Source: Erythrobacter litoralis
GTDB taxonomy: Bacteria > Pseudomonadota > Alphaproteobacteria > Sphingomonadales > Sphingomonadaceae
DNA length: 64,000 nt
Reading direction: 5' to 3'
Assembly (NCBI RefSeq): GCF_029760855.1
Contig: NZ_SOSI01000007.1
Span: forward strand, 1-64,000
Shown: positions 1-9,300 of the stretch, piece after piece
Numbering within the stretch: position 1 is the stretch's first letter
How the letters are laid out: every line of letters begins with the position of its first letter
Made by a program: the position numbers and the translations under genes
Notes under the pieces: model-generated
Told to the model about the DNA's origin: nothing
The model's database searches: none
The model's input: only the letters and a program-made list of their open reading frames with translations

Positions 1-1
1 C

Positions 2-394
2 GATCTGCCGCCTCCGCCGCCGCCGCCTCCGCCGGCTCCGACGTGCCAGCAGGGTCCGTACATCGTGTTCTTCAACTGGGATGAATCCAACATCACCCCG
101 GAAGCGGCCACGATCTTGGATAACGCGGTTTCGGCGTATGCGAACTGCGGAACGGCTGCCGTCATGCTTGCAGGCCACACCGATACGTCGGGTACCGCCA
201 GCTACAATATGGGCCTGGCAGAGCGTCGTAACGCTTCGGTGCGCGACTATCTCACCGCCCGCGGTGTTCCGGATGGCCGGATCAGCAGCGAAGCCTTCGG
301 CGAAACGCAGCTTCGCGTTCCTACTGCCGACGGTGTGCGCGAACTACAGAACCGCCGTGTGGAAATCACCTACGGTCCGGGTTCGGGCATGTAA
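2..394 (+). CDS. OmpA-family outer membrane protein, C-terminal part (5' end outside window)
   Basis: The frame is open from the first bases of the window and starts inside a run of prolines followed by a Cys-containing linker. An OmpA/MotB peptidoglycan-binding domain fills the rest, with the motif GHTDTSG, the RR pair in AERRNASV and the closing NRRVEI. A beta-barrel would be expected upstream, so this is probably a Sphingomonadales OmpA porin that tethers the outer membrane to the cell wall. A strong hairpin terminator follows 26 bp after the stop. The family call is firm; the barrel is inferred because it is not in the window. Confidence 0.88.
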   Translation, partial: DLPPPPPPPPPAPTCQQGPYIVFFNWDESNITPEAATILDNAVSAYANCGTAAVMLAGHTDTSGTASYNMGLAERRNASVRDYLTARGVPDGRISSEAFGETQLRVPTADGVRELQNRRVEITYGPGSGM

Positions 395-419
395 GCCACG
401 CTGCCAGCCAATTGGAAAA

Positions 420-446
420 GGGGCCGGAGCGATCCGGCCCCTTTTT
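420..446 (+). terminator. Rho-independent terminator after the OmpA gene
   Basis: A perfect 9-bp GC-rich stem (ggggccgga / tccggcccc) closes a gcga tetraloop and is followed directly by five T residues. It lies between the OmpA gene and sodC, so the two are probably separate transcription units. Confidence 0.92.
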
Positions 447-482
447 CGTTGTTTCTTCGAGTTAGGGAATTGGAGAAGCGAA

Positions 483-1013
483 ATGAACACGAAAACAATC
501 AGTCTTTCACTTGCGTCGGCCTTGGCCCTCGCCGGATGCTCGACCATGGATGGAGCGGAGCCTCGCGAGCTAGCAATGGCGAACCTTTCCAACTCAAGCG
601 GCCAACCTGTCGGCACGGCAACGCTTGTCGATTACGGGACAAGCCGAGCGATGCGCGTGATGGTTACGGGTATCCCGGCGGGACCGCACGGGTTTCATCT
701 TCACACGACGGGAACCTGTACCCCGCCCGACTTCCAATCGGCTGGCGGTCACCTCAATCCCGAAGACAACGAACACGGTCGCCTCAATCCGGATGGCAAG
801 CATCTCGGCGATCTGCTCAATATCGATGTCCCTGCCAGCGGCACTCTCACGACGGAAGTTCCGGTCGACGGCACTCCCGACTACTTGATGGAGGAACTGT
901 TCGATGCCGATGGCACGGCGGTGATGATCCATTCCGGTGCCGACGATTATCGGACCAACCCCTCGGGCGATGCCGGATCGCGGATCGCTTGCGGGGTTCT
1001 TACTCGCGCCTAA
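483..1013 (+). CDS. sodC: Cu/Zn superoxide dismutase, lipoprotein type
   Basis: This 176-aa protein dismutes superoxide in the periplasm. It begins with a lipoprotein signal (LALAGC, lipid Cys19, Ser at +2, suggesting outer-membrane sorting). All metal ligands are visible: His72 and His74 in HGFHLH, bridging His90 in GGH, His98, His107 and Asp110 for zinc, and His150 in the MIHSGADD segment. Cys79 and Cys170 can form the family disulfide. The ATG at 483 follows a GGAG ribosome site, and the signal peptide starts exactly there, so longer upstream frames are not used. The downstream MFS gene converges with a 6-bp gap. Confidence 0.95.
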   Translation: MNTKTISLSLASALALAGCSTMDGAEPRELAMANLSNSSGQPVGTATLVDYGTSRAMRVMVTGIPAGPHGFHLHTTGTCTPPDFQSAGGHLNPEDNEHGRLNPDGKHLGDLLNIDVPASGTLTTEVPVDGTPDYLMEELFDADGTAVMIHSGADDYRTNPSGDAGSRIACGVLTRA

Positions 1014-1019
1014 CGGTCC

Positions 1020-2606
1020 TCAGGCGACAGTTTCCCCTGCCGCACGCGCCCGTTCGATAACAGTGGTCTCCGCAATCGGCACCAGCTTGTATGCTACAAG
1101 CAGCAAGATGGTGCCGATCGGAGCCGCGATCAGCAGCGACAATACGCCGGTGGAGAGGCTTTGCGTCATCGTCGAAACCTGACCGGCGAGATACGGACCG
1201 AGTGCCAAGCCGATTAGTGTTGTCGCGAGGAAAAACGTCGCGGTCGCCGTGCCCCGCATTCTTGGTAGAACCAGGTCTTGCGACGTAGCGGCGGCCGCGC
1301 CCAGTGCCGAACTGGCGAACAGACTCAGGGTGAAGTTGAGGAAGTAGAACAGGGCCGCGTTCTGGGTAGTGAATGCGATGATCAGCGGAATGACCGGGGC
1401 AAGGACGCCGAACAGAACCACGATTAACCGACCCGATGGGTTGCGCTCGCGCAGCCAGTCCGCCGCTCGTCCACCGAGTATCACCCCAAGGAATCCGCCC
1501 AATGCACCGGGACCGCCGATCCACCATCCCGCTACGCTCGGTGCTTCGCCGAGCACGCGAATGGCATAGGGCGCTGCCCAGAAACTCACGGCGTAGGATG
1601 AAAACGCAACCATACCGTATCCAAGGATGGTGCAGAGGAACGCAGGCGATCCCCAGATCAGGCCGAACGTCGGCGGATCACGCCGTTTGAGAGACGTCGC
1701 CCAAGAAAATACTGCATAATATCCAATGCCGACCGCGATCCATTGGGGAACGTTGCCGGTAAACACCGCCAAGCCCCAAGCAACTAAAGCGATGATAATG
1801 GCCGCCACGATGTTTTTGATGAGTGCCCCCGCACCGAAGCGGGCTGCCTGGAAGAAGGTAAAGGGCGGGATCACGGCGAAAAGTTCGCGAACGAAGCCCC
1901 GGAAAGGGTCCTTCACCGGCTCGCTGACCATGCCTTCCGACTCTCCGCGGATCGGCTCTTTCAGGGTAAACACCAGGACGGCAAGAAGAATGCCGGGGAT
2001 GCCCACCGCGAGGAAGGCGGCTTGCCACCCGGCCAGGTTCAGCGGTCCGCCATCGGGATAGCTCGCGTTCCAGCGTTCGACGATCAGGCCCCCGATCAGC
2101 AGCGAGATGCCGCCTCCGAGGTAAAGGCCGGAACTGTAGATCGCGAGTGCCGTCGCGCGCATCCGCTTGGGAAACCAGTCGGAAATCAGCGAATAGGCGG
2201 CAGGGCTCGCCGTCGCTTCCCCCACGCCCACGCCGATGCGGGCGAAACTCAGGGTCGCAAAGCTGCGCGCGAAACCGGACAGTGCCGTCATGGCCGACCA
2301 CAAGGCCAGCCCGAGTGTCATCAACCGAACGCGGTGCCAGCTATCCGCGAGTTTGCCGAGCGGGATGCCGAACAGCGCGTAGAACACGCCGAATGCGGTG
2401 CCGTAGAGAAATCCAAGATCGTCGTCACCGATACCCAGATCGGCCTTGATGTCTTCCGCAAGGATCGAAAGGATGTTCCGATCGATGAAGTTCAGGACAT
2501 AGATCAGGACGAGAACGCCAAGCGCATACCAGCTATAGGCCGGCACCTTCCGATCTGGCAGCATACCGGTTTCGCCCGCAGGCGTTTCCGCTATCGGATT
2601 GGTCAA
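1020..2606 (-). CDS. MFS transporter, spinster-like
   Basis: This 528-aa polytopic inner-membrane protein has an MFS signature (VLNFIDRNILSILAEDIKADLG, then the GIPLGKLADSWHR loop between helices 2 and 3). About 12 hydrophobic segments are visible with a long central loop. It resembles the spinster/hexuronate-type group, but the substrate cannot be told. The start is a TTG whose TTGA overlaps the queC stop, and a GGGAGAG ribosome site sits just upstream, so translation is probably coupled to queC. An in-frame ATG at 2564 has no ribosome site and is less likely. Confidence 0.85.
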   Translation of the reverse strand: MTNPIAETPAGETGMLPDRKVPAYSWYALGVLVLIYVLNFIDRNILSILAEDIKADLGIGDDDLGFLYGTAFGVFYALFGIPLGKLADSWHRVRLMTLGLALWSAMTALSGFARSFATLSFARIGVGVGEATASPAAYSLISDWFPKRMRATALAIYSSGLYLGGGISLLIGGLIVERWNASYPDGGPLNLAGWQAAFLAVGIPGILLAVLVFTLKEPIRGESEGMVSEPVKDPFRGFVRELFAVIPPFTFFQAARFGAGALIKNIVAAIIIALVAWGLAVFTGNVPQWIAVGIGYYAVFSWATSLKRRDPPTFGLIWGSPAFLCTILGYGMVAFSSYAVSFWAAPYAIRVLGEAPSVAGWWIGGPGALGGFLGVILGGRAADWLRERNPSGRLIVVLFGVLAPVIPLIIAFTTQNAALFYFLNFTLSLFASSALGAAAATSQDLVLPRMRGTATATFFLATTLIGLALGPYLAGQVSTMTQSLSTGVLSLLIAAPIGTILLLVAYKLVPIAETTVIERARAAGETVA

Positions 2607-3319
2607 GCATTCTCTCCCTCGATCGCCGGAGCATCCGGCGCGTAGGGCGTCGTATCGCGTACCCCGGCTTCAGAAAACCCTTTTCGGCGCAATCTGCACG
2701 AATCACAGCGCCCGCAGGCTTTCATATCCGGTGTGGGGTCGTAGCAACTCCAGCTCCATCCCGGATCGAAACCCAGCCGGTCGCACTCGCGCGCGATGTC
2801 TGCCTTGCTGAGATACTGAAGCGGCGCATGGATCGTGAACGGCGTTCCGGCATCACCCGATTTCGTCCCGAGACGCGCCGTTGCGGCGAAGCTCGCGATG
2901 AATTCCGGGCGGCAGTCCGGATAGCCTGAATAATCGAGGGCATTGACGCCGATGAAAATGTCGCTGCTGCCGGATGTCTCAGCGAATGCCGTCGTCAATG
3001 ACAGGAAAACGAGATTACGGGCGGGAACGTAGGTAACTGGAATATCATCAGTCACACCCGATTTCGGCACGTCGATCTCGGACGTCAGAGCAGACCCGCC
3101 GAACTGTCGCAGATCGAGCGACAGTTCGACATGCCGACCGACACCGAGCTTTTCGACGATCAGCCTGGCCGACTGAAGTTCGCGCGCATGGCGTTGCCCG
3201 TAATCTATGGTCAGCGCATGAACGTCGTAACCCTGCTCCTGCGCCAGACCGGCGACGACCATCGAATCGAGGCCGCCCGACAGCAGGATGGCGGCGACTG
3301 GTTTATCCTTGGATGCCAT
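2603..3319 (-). CDS. queC: 7-cyano-7-deazaguanine synthase QueC
   Basis: QueC converts 7-carboxy-7-deazaguanine to preQ0 with ATP and ammonia in queuosine tRNA modification. The 238-aa protein has the PP-loop SGGLDS (residues 14-19) and four zinc-binding cysteines near the C-terminus (Cys192, Cys202, Cys205, Cys208). The length is typical. No other que gene lies in the window; the next gene, overlapping by 4 bp, is an MFS transporter. Confidence 0.96.
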   Translation of the reverse strand: MASKDKPVAAILLSGGLDSMVVAGLAQEQGYDVHALTIDYGQRHARELQSARLIVEKLGVGRHVELSLDLRQFGGSALTSEIDVPKSGVTDDIPVTYVPARNLVFLSLTTAFAETSGSSDIFIGVNALDYSGYPDCRPEFIASFAATARLGTKSGDAGTPFTIHAPLQYLSKADIARECDRLGFDPGWSWSCYDPTPDMKACGRCDSCRLRRKGFSEAGVRDTTPYAPDAPAIEGENA

Positions 3320-3357
3320 TCCCCGGCGCTAAAGCGCCAAGGTTCGGCCCGCAACAG

Positions 3358-3756
3358 TCACCTGCAGGAACCGACCCGTCGCGCCTCCGCCGCGAACTGG
3401 AACGGACGACCGCTCTTGATGCCTTGGCTTTCGATTTGAACGAGCTCGGCATTCTCGCGGCGGATGCTGGTCCGACCGTAACCGTCTCCACGGCACGTGT
3501 ACTGGACGGTTACGGAGCTCCGGCCATCCTCGACCACGAAGCGGTTACAATCGCTGCGCGGATGACGCAGACGCAGGAACTCCTTGCCCGAGCGGACGCA
3601 GAGGCGCCGTTTGGCGGCACCGTCGCGATACCGCAGCTCCCAAGCGCCGGGCGACAGGCTGTCCAGCATTGCGAGGGACGACTGTGCCGCCGCCGGAACG
3701 CAGGCCAAACCGGCCAACAATCCGGCAATCGCGAGGGTCTTGGTCTTCGTTTTCAT
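3358..3756 (-). CDS. small secreted protein, DUF3617-like
   Basis: The start at 3756 gives a clean signal peptide (MKTKTKTLAIAGLLAGL, cleavage near PAAAQ). The mature part of about 110 residues opens with a PGAWELR segment and contains three cysteines (CVRSG, DCNR, YTCRG). The W-E-x-R opening, the cysteine pattern and the size resemble the DUF3617 family of secreted proteins of unknown function, but the match is from memory. It lies between hslO and queC on the same strand with short gaps. The function is unknown. Confidence 0.7.
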   Translation of the reverse strand: MKTKTKTLAIAGLLAGLACVPAAAQSSLAMLDSLSPGAWELRYRDGAAKRRLCVRSGKEFLRLRHPRSDCNRFVVEDGRSSVTVQYTCRGDGYGRTSIRRENAELVQIESQGIKSGRPFQFAAEARRVGSCR

Positions 3757-3787
3757 TTCAGTCCTAGAAAGCAGATAGAAGCAGGTT

Positions 3788-4699
3788 TCACGCCGCGACC
3801 GGAAATTTTCGCGAGCAAAACGCGCAGTCGACCGTGATGATCCCCTCATCGTCACGCATCTCGGCTCGCTCCTCTTCCGGAAATTTCATAAGCACGTCAC
3901 GATAATGTTCGGGACTGCACCGGCAACCGCGGACCAGCGAGTGCCCCGCAATCGTACGGACTTCGGTTTCCTCGTGGAACAGCCGCCATACAATCGCCTC
4001 GAGAGATAGTTCGGGATCAAGCAGTTCTTCGTGCCGCAAGGTCGTCGCAAGGGCCATCACGTGCTCCCATTCCGGATGATCGAGCCGCGTGTGCAAACGC
4101 TCGCGCCCTTCCTCGCCTTCGGGAAGGTGCTGCACCAGTAGCCCAGCGGCAGAGCACGTATCGCCGTCCAGCCGCACCGCCGTCTTGATCAGCGAAGGCA
4201 CCTGCTCGGACTGTACGAAATAGGTCTCGCACGCTTCGCCTAGCGTCTCTCCTTCGAGGGGAACGATGCCCTGATAGCGGCCCTGCTTCCCGGCGCCGTC
4301 GAAAGTGATGGCGAGGAACCCCTTGCCGAACAAGGCGAACAAGGATGGGTTCGCGCCAAGTTCTGCCAGACGCTCGCGATCGAAATCGACATAGCCTCGC
4401 AATTCGCCTGCCCGGTAATCGCACACCAGGAGCCGCACGGTCCCTGCCTCGGTCTGCGCCTGCATCGTGACCTGCGCATCGTCGTCTTTCAGCAGGCTAC
4501 CCAAAAGCGACGCAATCACGAGAGCTTCGGCCAGCAGAAGCGCGATGGGTGCAGGATAGTCGTGAGCTGAAAGGATCTCCTGCAGCACCGAGTCCAGCCG
4601 TACCAGCCGCCCCCGCGCATCGCGGGACGGAATGGTAAAGGCTAGCGGCTTGTCGGAAAAGGTTTCGGCGGCATCTACGTCGTTCGTCATGCCGTCCAT
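3788..4699 (-). CDS. hslO: redox-regulated chaperone Hsp33
   Basis: Hsp33 is a cytoplasmic holdase activated by oxidation of a C-terminal zinc centre. The 303-aa protein carries the four cysteines in the expected pattern: CxC at 259/261 and CxxC at 292/295, followed by SRKF. The N-terminal substrate-binding domain includes KGFLAITFDGAGKQGRYQG. It is the last gene of an argD-argF-hslO string with 22 bp after argF. Two ATGs, at 4699 and 4690, are possible starts and neither has a strong ribosome site; longer upstream frames are antisense to or within argF and are not credible. Confidence 0.94.
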   Translation of the reverse strand: MDGMTNDVDAAETFSDKPLAFTIPSRDARGRLVRLDSVLQEILSAHDYPAPIALLLAEALVIASLLGSLLKDDDAQVTMQAQTEAGTVRLLVCDYRAGELRGYVDFDRERLAELGANPSLFALFGKGFLAITFDGAGKQGRYQGIVPLEGETLGEACETYFVQSEQVPSLIKTAVRLDGDTCSAAGLLVQHLPEGEEGRERLHTRLDHPEWEHVMALATTLRHEELLDPELSLEAIVWRLFHEETEVRTIAGHSLVRGCRCSPEHYRDVLMKFPEEERAEMRDDEGIITVDCAFCSRKFPVAA

Positions 4700-4721
4700 A
4701 TGGGAACGGGATTGCGGTTCT

Positions 4722-5690
4722 TTAAGAGTGCGGCACGAGCTTGCCGAGCGACCACAGCAGGATGGATTTCTGCGCGTGTATCCGGTTTTCCGCTTCGTCG
4801 AACACAAGAGACTGCGGTCCTTCGAAAACGTCCTCGGAAACCTCGTCGCCCACATGGGCCGGCAGGCAGTGCAGAAATACCGCATCGTTCTTCGCGGCTG
4901 CCACGATCGAGCCATCGACCCGGTAAGGCTGCATCGCACGGATCTTGTCGTCCGCATGATCCTGACCCATCGAAACCCAGGTGTCCGTGATCAACACGTC
5001 CGCGTCAGCTGCCGCAGTGCGTGCATCGCGAAAGACCTCGATCTGCGCATCGCCGGTACGGGCTGTCTCTATGAAGCTCTGGTCGGGCTCGTATCCTATG
5101 GGACAGGCGACGCGCACGTTGAACTTCATCAGTCCGGCCGCCTCGATGACCGAGTTCAGGACGTTATTGCCATCGCCGAACCATGCGACATCGAGGCCGG
5201 GCAGCGCTTTGCCATGCTCCACAAGGGTAAGCAGATCGGCGACAATCTGGCAGGGGTGCGACCTGTCGGTCAGCCCGTTGATGACCGGTACATGCGCATG
5301 ATGCGCGAGCTTTTCCGCCTTGGCATGATCGTCAGTGCGAATCATGATCGTATCGACCATCCGGCTGAGCACGCGGGCGGTATCGGCGATGCTTTCGCCC
5401 CGCCCCAATTGGCTGGTCCCCGAATCAAGGATCAAGGCAGACCCGCCCAGCTGCCGCATGGCGATATCGAAGCTGACACGCGTCCGGGTCGAGGCCTTCT
5501 CGAATATCATTCCGAGCACATGCCCGGCGAGCGGTGCATCGTCGTCCGGCGAACCTTTTGGCCGGCCTTCGCGCGCTGCCTTGCGGTCGATCGCATCGCC
5601 GATCATTGCCGCGAGCGCATTGCCTCCAGCATCCGAGAGGTCGAGAAAGTTGCGAACCGCCGGAGCGAGATCGAGCGCCTCGCGATCCAT
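4722..5690 (-). CDS. argF: ornithine carbamoyltransferase
   Basis: ArgF makes citrulline from ornithine and carbamoyl phosphate in arginine synthesis. The roughly 322-aa protein contains the carbamoyl-phosphate loop STRTR, the HPCQ motif and the C-terminal HCLPAH motif, all diagnostic for the transcarbamylase family. The ATG at 5690 overlaps the argD stop (TGATG); a GTG three bases upstream (5693) is an equally usable start. It is translated with argD and followed by hslO. Confidence 0.96.
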   Translation of the reverse strand: MDREALDLAPAVRNFLDLSDAGGNALAAMIGDAIDRKAAREGRPKGSPDDDAPLAGHVLGMIFEKASTRTRVSFDIAMRQLGGSALILDSGTSQLGRGESIADTARVLSRMVDTIMIRTDDHAKAEKLAHHAHVPVINGLTDRSHPCQIVADLLTLVEHGKALPGLDVAWFGDGNNVLNSVIEAAGLMKFNVRVACPIGYEPDQSFIETARTGDAQIEVFRDARTAAADADVLITDTWVSMGQDHADDKIRAMQPYRVDGSIVAAAKNDAVFLHCLPAHVGDEVSEDVFEGPQSLVFDEAENRIHAQKSILLWSLGKLVPHS

Positions 5691-6883
5691 CACGCAGCCA
5701 TGGCAGGGTCGTAACTTTCCGCACCGGCGGAAAGCTTCTGGAAGAATTCGTCGAACTCGGCGTCGTCCGCCACCAGTGGTGGAAGGATTCGGAGCGTTTG
5801 ATCACCCGCGGCAACAGTAAGCAATTGGTGATTGTCACGCAGATGCACGAAGAACGGCCGGCTTTCGCCTTTCATGCGAATGCCGAGCATCAGCCCCTTG
5901 CCGCGCACGAAATCGAACAGATCGGGATAATTGCCGATGAACTGTTCGAGGCGGCTTCTCAACCGTTCGCCCTTTTGCGTAACGTCGCCGAGGAACGCGT
6001 CGTTCGCCACCGTCTCCATCACCGCCATGCCGGCCGCCATTCCCAGCGGATTGCCGCCATAGGTCGAACCGTGGGCTCCGAAGCCCATGCCGCGCGCCGC
6101 CTTTTCGGTGGCAAGGCACGCACCGAGCGGGAATCCGCCCCCGATGCCCTTCGCGCTTGCCATGATGTCGGGCTCGACGCCGTAATGCTCGTAGGCATAG
6201 AGTTTGCCGGTCCGTGCGACGCCGCATTGCACCTCGTCGAAAACCAGCATCAGATCGTGTTCGTCGCAGAGCGCGCGAAGACCGCTGATGAATTCCTGCG
6301 ATGCAGGGCGGATACCCCCCTCGCCCTGGATCGGTTCGACGAGGAAGCCGGCGGTCTTGTCCGTCACCAAGGCTTTGGCAGCTTCGAGATCGTCGAACTC
6401 GGCATAGTGGAACCCGCCGAGCAGGGGCAGGAAGCCCTTGTGCATCTTTTCCTGATTGGATGCGCTGATCGTGGCCATCGTGCGACCATGGAAGGCGCTG
6501 GTGAAGGTAATCAGCTCCGTCCGCTCAGGGTTTCGGGCCTCGTGCTGATGATAGGCACGCGCCGTCTTGATCGCACATTCGACCGCTTCGGCACCGGAAT
6601 TGGTGAAGAACACCGTATCTGCAAAAGTCTTGTCGACCAGCTTTTGCGCCAGCGCCTCGCCCTGTGGGCTGCCGTAGAGATTGGAAACGTGCATCAGCTT
6701 CGCCGCCTGCTCCTGAATCGCATCGATCAGGCGCGGATGCGAATGGCCGAGGAGGTTGACGGCAATGCCGCTGGCAAAATCGAGATACCGCGTGCCGTCC
6801 TCGTCGATCAAATGGCAATTATCGCCTTCGACCGGGCGGACGCCGCAACGGGGATAGACGGGCATGAGCGGCGAAATCGACAT
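5690..6883 (-). CDS. argD: acetylornithine aminotransferase
   Basis: ArgD is a PLP-dependent class III aminotransferase of arginine (and possibly lysine) synthesis. The 397-aa protein shows the NSGAEA phosphate-binding motif (residues 95-100), FDEVQ (215-219) and the PLP lysine Lys245 in [13 protein letters not shown]. Its N-terminus (PLMPVYPRC) is the usual ArgD opening, which supports the start. It leads the argD-argF-hslO operon on the minus strand. Confidence 0.95.
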   Translation of the reverse strand: MSISPLMPVYPRCGVRPVEGDNCHLIDEDGTRYLDFASGIAVNLLGHSHPRLIDAIQEQAAKLMHVSNLYGSPQGEALAQKLVDKTFADTVFFTNSGAEAVECAIKTARAYHQHEARNPERTELITFTSAFHGRTMATISASNQEKMHKGFLPLLGGFHYAEFDDLEAAKALVTDKTAGFLVEPIQGEGGIRPASQEFISGLRALCDEHDLMLVFDEVQCGVARTGKLYAYEHYGVEPDIMASAKGIGGGFPLGACLATEKAARGMGFGAHGSTYGGNPLGMAAGMAVMETVANDAFLGDVTQKGERLRSRLEQFIGNYPDLFDFVRGKGLMLGIRMKGESRPFFVHLRDNHQLLTVAAGDQTLRILPPLVADDAEFDEFFQKLSAGAESYDPAMAA

Positions 6884-6909
6884 GAAGCCTCCGAGGGAAT
6901 GCGAACGGT

Positions 6910-6946
6910 AAAATCAAATGGCGACTCCCTGCACGAGGGAGCCGCC
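6910..6946 (-). terminator. probable terminator of the cold-shock gene
   Basis: Read on the minus strand, a ggc / gccgcc outer arm and a perfect CTCCCT/AGGGAG stem enclose a short loop, followed by a T-rich stretch (ATTTGATTTTACC). The stem has one internal mismatch and the T-run is interrupted, so this is a moderate call. It sits between the cold-shock gene and argD. Confidence 0.5.
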
Positions 6947-7014
6947 ATGAATGCGTTTGCCAACGATGTATGCCGAGCCGAGCTGCCGGTCAAACCCGCA
7001 GCCCGGGCCGGAAA

Positions 7015-7719
7015 TCAATCGGCAGGAACGAGGTTCACCGCTGAATGCTTTCCGCGGCGATCGACTTCCAGGTCGAACTCGTAGCGCTCGCCTTCGTTGA
7101 GCCCGCTAAGGCCGGACCGTTCCACCGCGCTGATATGCACGAATGCGTCCGGCTGGCCGTCGTCGCGCGTCAAGAAGCCGAAGCCCTTCATCGAATTGAA
7201 GAACTTGACCGTACCCGTGGCTTTTTCGCCGGTAAGCTCGCGACGCGGCGCCGCATCCCGCGAATCGCGACCGGCGGGTGCACCGCCCGAACCGCGCTCG
7301 TTCACCGGAACGACGTCGCCGACGATCTGGAGATCCTGTGCCGAGACCTTACCGCCGCGATCGACGAGGTTGAACTCGAGTTCCTGGCCTTCGCCCAAAC
7401 CTTCGAGACCGGCGCGTTCGACTGCGCTGATGTGGACGAAGATGTCTTCGCCGCCGCCGCCGCGATTACCGCCGCCGAAGCCGCCCCCACCGCCACGGTT
7501 GCCGCCGCCGAAGCCGCCACCGCCGCCGCGATTTCCGCCACCGAATCGGTCACCGCCACCGCCGAAACGATCGCCGCCGCCACCGAAGCGGTCACCACCG
7601 CCATAGCCGCCGCCCTGCGGTTCGAAACCGCCGCCCGGCCCACCGAACGGATCGAAACTGTCTTCCCCGAAACCGTCGCGTTTGTCCCGTCCCCGACGGC
7701 GTCCTCTATCGTAACCCAT
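7015..7719 (-). CDS. cold-shock domain protein with Gly-rich N-terminus and incomplete first domain
   Basis: This 234-aa protein is a nucleic-acid-binding cold-shock-family protein. Residues 1-27 are charged (RGRRRGRDKR), residues 28-90 are Gly-rich with tandem GGGGDRF and GGNRGGGGGF units, and residues 168-231 form a full cold-shock domain with RNP1 (KGFGF) and RNP2 (AFVHIS). Between them, residues 91-134 match only the second half of another cold-shock domain: RNP2 (IFVHIS) is present, but the strand carrying KGFGF is absent and the Gly-rich repeat runs straight into it. The double-domain architecture is known in Alphaproteobacteria; the loss of the first RNP1 is unusual. Promoter elements in the 253-bp upstream gap were not identified. 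Confidence 0.88.
   Translation of the reverse strand: MGYDRGRRRGRDKRDGFGEDSFDPFGGPGGGFEPQGGGYGGGDRFGGGGDRFGGGGDRFGGGNRGGGGGFGGGNRGGGGGFGGGNRGGGGEDIFVHISAVERAGLEGLGEGQELEFNLVDRGGKVSAQDLQIVGDVVPVNERGSGGAPAGRDSRDAAPRRELTGEKATGTVKFFNSMKGFGFLTRDDGQPDAFVHISAVERSGLSGLNEGERYEFDLEVDRRGKHSAVNLVPAD
7450..7599 (-). repeat. in-frame tandem repeats coding the Gly-rich linker
   Basis: The coding strand holds three copies of a 21-nt unit (GGGGDRF) followed by about three copies of a roughly 33-nt unit (GGNRGGGGGFG). All units are multiples of three, so copy-number change keeps the frame. The repeat ends exactly where the truncated cold-shock domain begins. Confidence 0.8.
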
Positions 7720-7972
7720 AATTCAAATCGTACCTTGTCGCGCAGCCCATCTACCCCAGGCCCGGCGCGCAGACTGCAAGTTGCACCGGGTGCGAGCGGG
7801 CCCCAGCAAGCTAGCGGACCTGCCCCTCATCAGCTGCAGGCATAACGGCAATTGGCTCATGATGCGAATGTTTTAGTGTCCATTCGCGCAATTCGACACC
7901 CGATCGTGGCCCACGGGTTGCCGAATGTTCGAATTTGTTGAAATCGAAATCGGGATTGGGCAACGCACAACC

Positions 7973-8785
7973 ATGGAAATCATGGCCCTGTTGAGCGATC
8001 CGGCCGCTTGGCTCGCGCTGCTGACGTTGATCGCTCTCGAAGTCGTTCTCGGGATCGACAATCTTATCTTCATCGCGATCCTGTCGAATAAGTTGCCGGA
8101 GCACCAGCAGCAGAAGGCGCGCCGTATCGGCCTCTCGCTAGCCCTGATCATGCGCATCGGTCTGCTCATGCTGATCGGCTGGCTCGTGACGCTTCAGGAT
8201 CCCCTGTTCGATCTCGGCCTCCGCGGAGCGCCCAACGAATATGGCGAACCGACATTCGAAACGGCTTTTTCGGGCCGTGACCTGATCCTGCTCGTCGGCG
8301 GGCTCTTCCTCCTGTGGAAGGCGACCAAGGAAATCCACCATTCGATGGAGCCGGAAGACAATTCGGGCGACATCATGGACAAGACGCCCAGCGCGGTCGG
8401 CGCGGCCACGGCCGGTTTCGGCGCGGTGATCCTGCAGATCATCGCCATCGACCTCGTCTTTTCCGTCGATTCGATCCTTACCGCAGTGGGCATGACCGAT
8501 GAAATTCCGATCATGGTCACCGCCGTCGTCATCACGGTGGGCATCATGATGATCGCAGCGGACCCGCTGGCGCGCTTCATCGAGAAGAACCCGACCTTGG
8601 TGATGCTGGCGCTCGCCTTTCTCGTCATGATCGGGGTAGTTCTGATCGCCGACGGTTTCGGCTTCCATGTGCCGAAGGGTTATATCTACGTCGCGATGGG
8701 GTTCTCTGTCGGCGTGGAAATCCTCAACATGGTCCAGCGCAACAAGCGGGCACGTGAAACGGCCGCAGCAGGAGCCGAGGCATGA
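7973..8785 (+). CDS. TerC-family integral membrane protein
   Basis: This 270-aa protein has about seven hydrophobic segments and the acidic intramembrane motifs of the TerC family ([15 protein letters not shown] near residue 20 and [17 protein letters not shown] in the middle). TerC/Alx-type proteins are linked to metal, especially manganese, export and tellurite resistance. The start at 7973 (MEIMALL) is preferred over an upstream in-frame ATG at 7925 because the first helix begins there. The next gene starts inside the TerC stop (ATGA overlap), so the two are coupled. Confidence 0.9.
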   Translation: MEIMALLSDPAAWLALLTLIALEVVLGIDNLIFIAILSNKLPEHQQQKARRIGLSLALIMRIGLLMLIGWLVTLQDPLFDLGLRGAPNEYGEPTFETAFSGRDLILLVGGLFLLWKATKEIHHSMEPEDNSGDIMDKTPSAVGAATAGFGAVILQIIAIDLVFSVDSILTAVGMTDEIPIMVTAVVITVGIMMIAADPLARFIEKNPTLVMLALAFLVMIGVVLIADGFGFHVPKGYIYVAMGFSVGVEILNMVQRNKRARETAAAGAEA

Positions 8786-9219
8786 GCGATTTTCGAACCA
8801 TTACCGGCGATTTCATCGCCAGCCCGCAAATCGCGGCGAGCGATCTCGCCGAAGCGAAACAACGCGGCGTGACCTGCGTGGTGAACAACAGGCCGGACGG
8901 CGAGGCACCGGACGAGCCGCAATCGGCCGACATCGAGGCCGCCGCGAAGGAACTCGGTCTGGACTATTGTTACATTCCGGTCGGTCATGCCGGTTTCAGT
9001 CTGCAGCAGGTCGAGGCACTGGCGGACGCCCTCGAACAAGCGGAAGGCAAGGTGCTCGGATATTGCCGCTCGGGTACGCGCTCGACCCTATTGTGGGCTA
9101 TGGCGGAGGCGAAGCGCGGCGAAAGCCCGGATGCGATCGCAGAGGCCGCAGCCGGGGGAGGCTACGACGTTTCTCCGGTGCGCGCGACCATGGACGCTCT
9201 GGCGGCGCAAGGGCGCTAA
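8782..9219 (+). CDS. TIGR01244-type sulfur transferase / phosphatase-like protein
   Basis: This 145-aa cytoplasmic protein has the fold and active-site loop of the DUF442/TIGR01244 group related to dual-specificity phosphatases: an early [14 protein letters not shown] segment and the loop YCRSGTRS with a nucleophilic cysteine and P-loop arginine. Relatives occur alone or fused to beta-lactamase-like hydrolases and have been tied to sulfide metabolism. It overlaps terC by 4 bp. The substrate is unknown. Confidence 0.85.
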   Translation: MSDFRTITGDFIASPQIAASDLAEAKQRGVTCVVNNRPDGEAPDEPQSADIEAAAKELGLDYCYIPVGHAGFSLQQVEALADALEQAEGKVLGYCRSGTRSTLLWAMAEAKRGESPDAIAEAAAGGGYDVSPVRATMDALAAQGR

Positions 9220-9300
9220 CGCCCGAAAGGTCTCTTTCCGAAACGCTATTGCCGGGCGTCCCGCCCCCTCCTAACCTTTCGGCAAAAAGGAGAGGCGGAG

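Noticed and set aside
5534-7084. A 516-aa plus-strand frame antisense to argD
   Set aside because: argD is complete with all motifs; the antisense frame has no recognisable domain.
7450-7599. Possible CRISPR-like array from the regular GC-rich repeats
   Set aside because: The repeats are contiguous, without unique spacers, in frame, and encode a Gly-rich linker.
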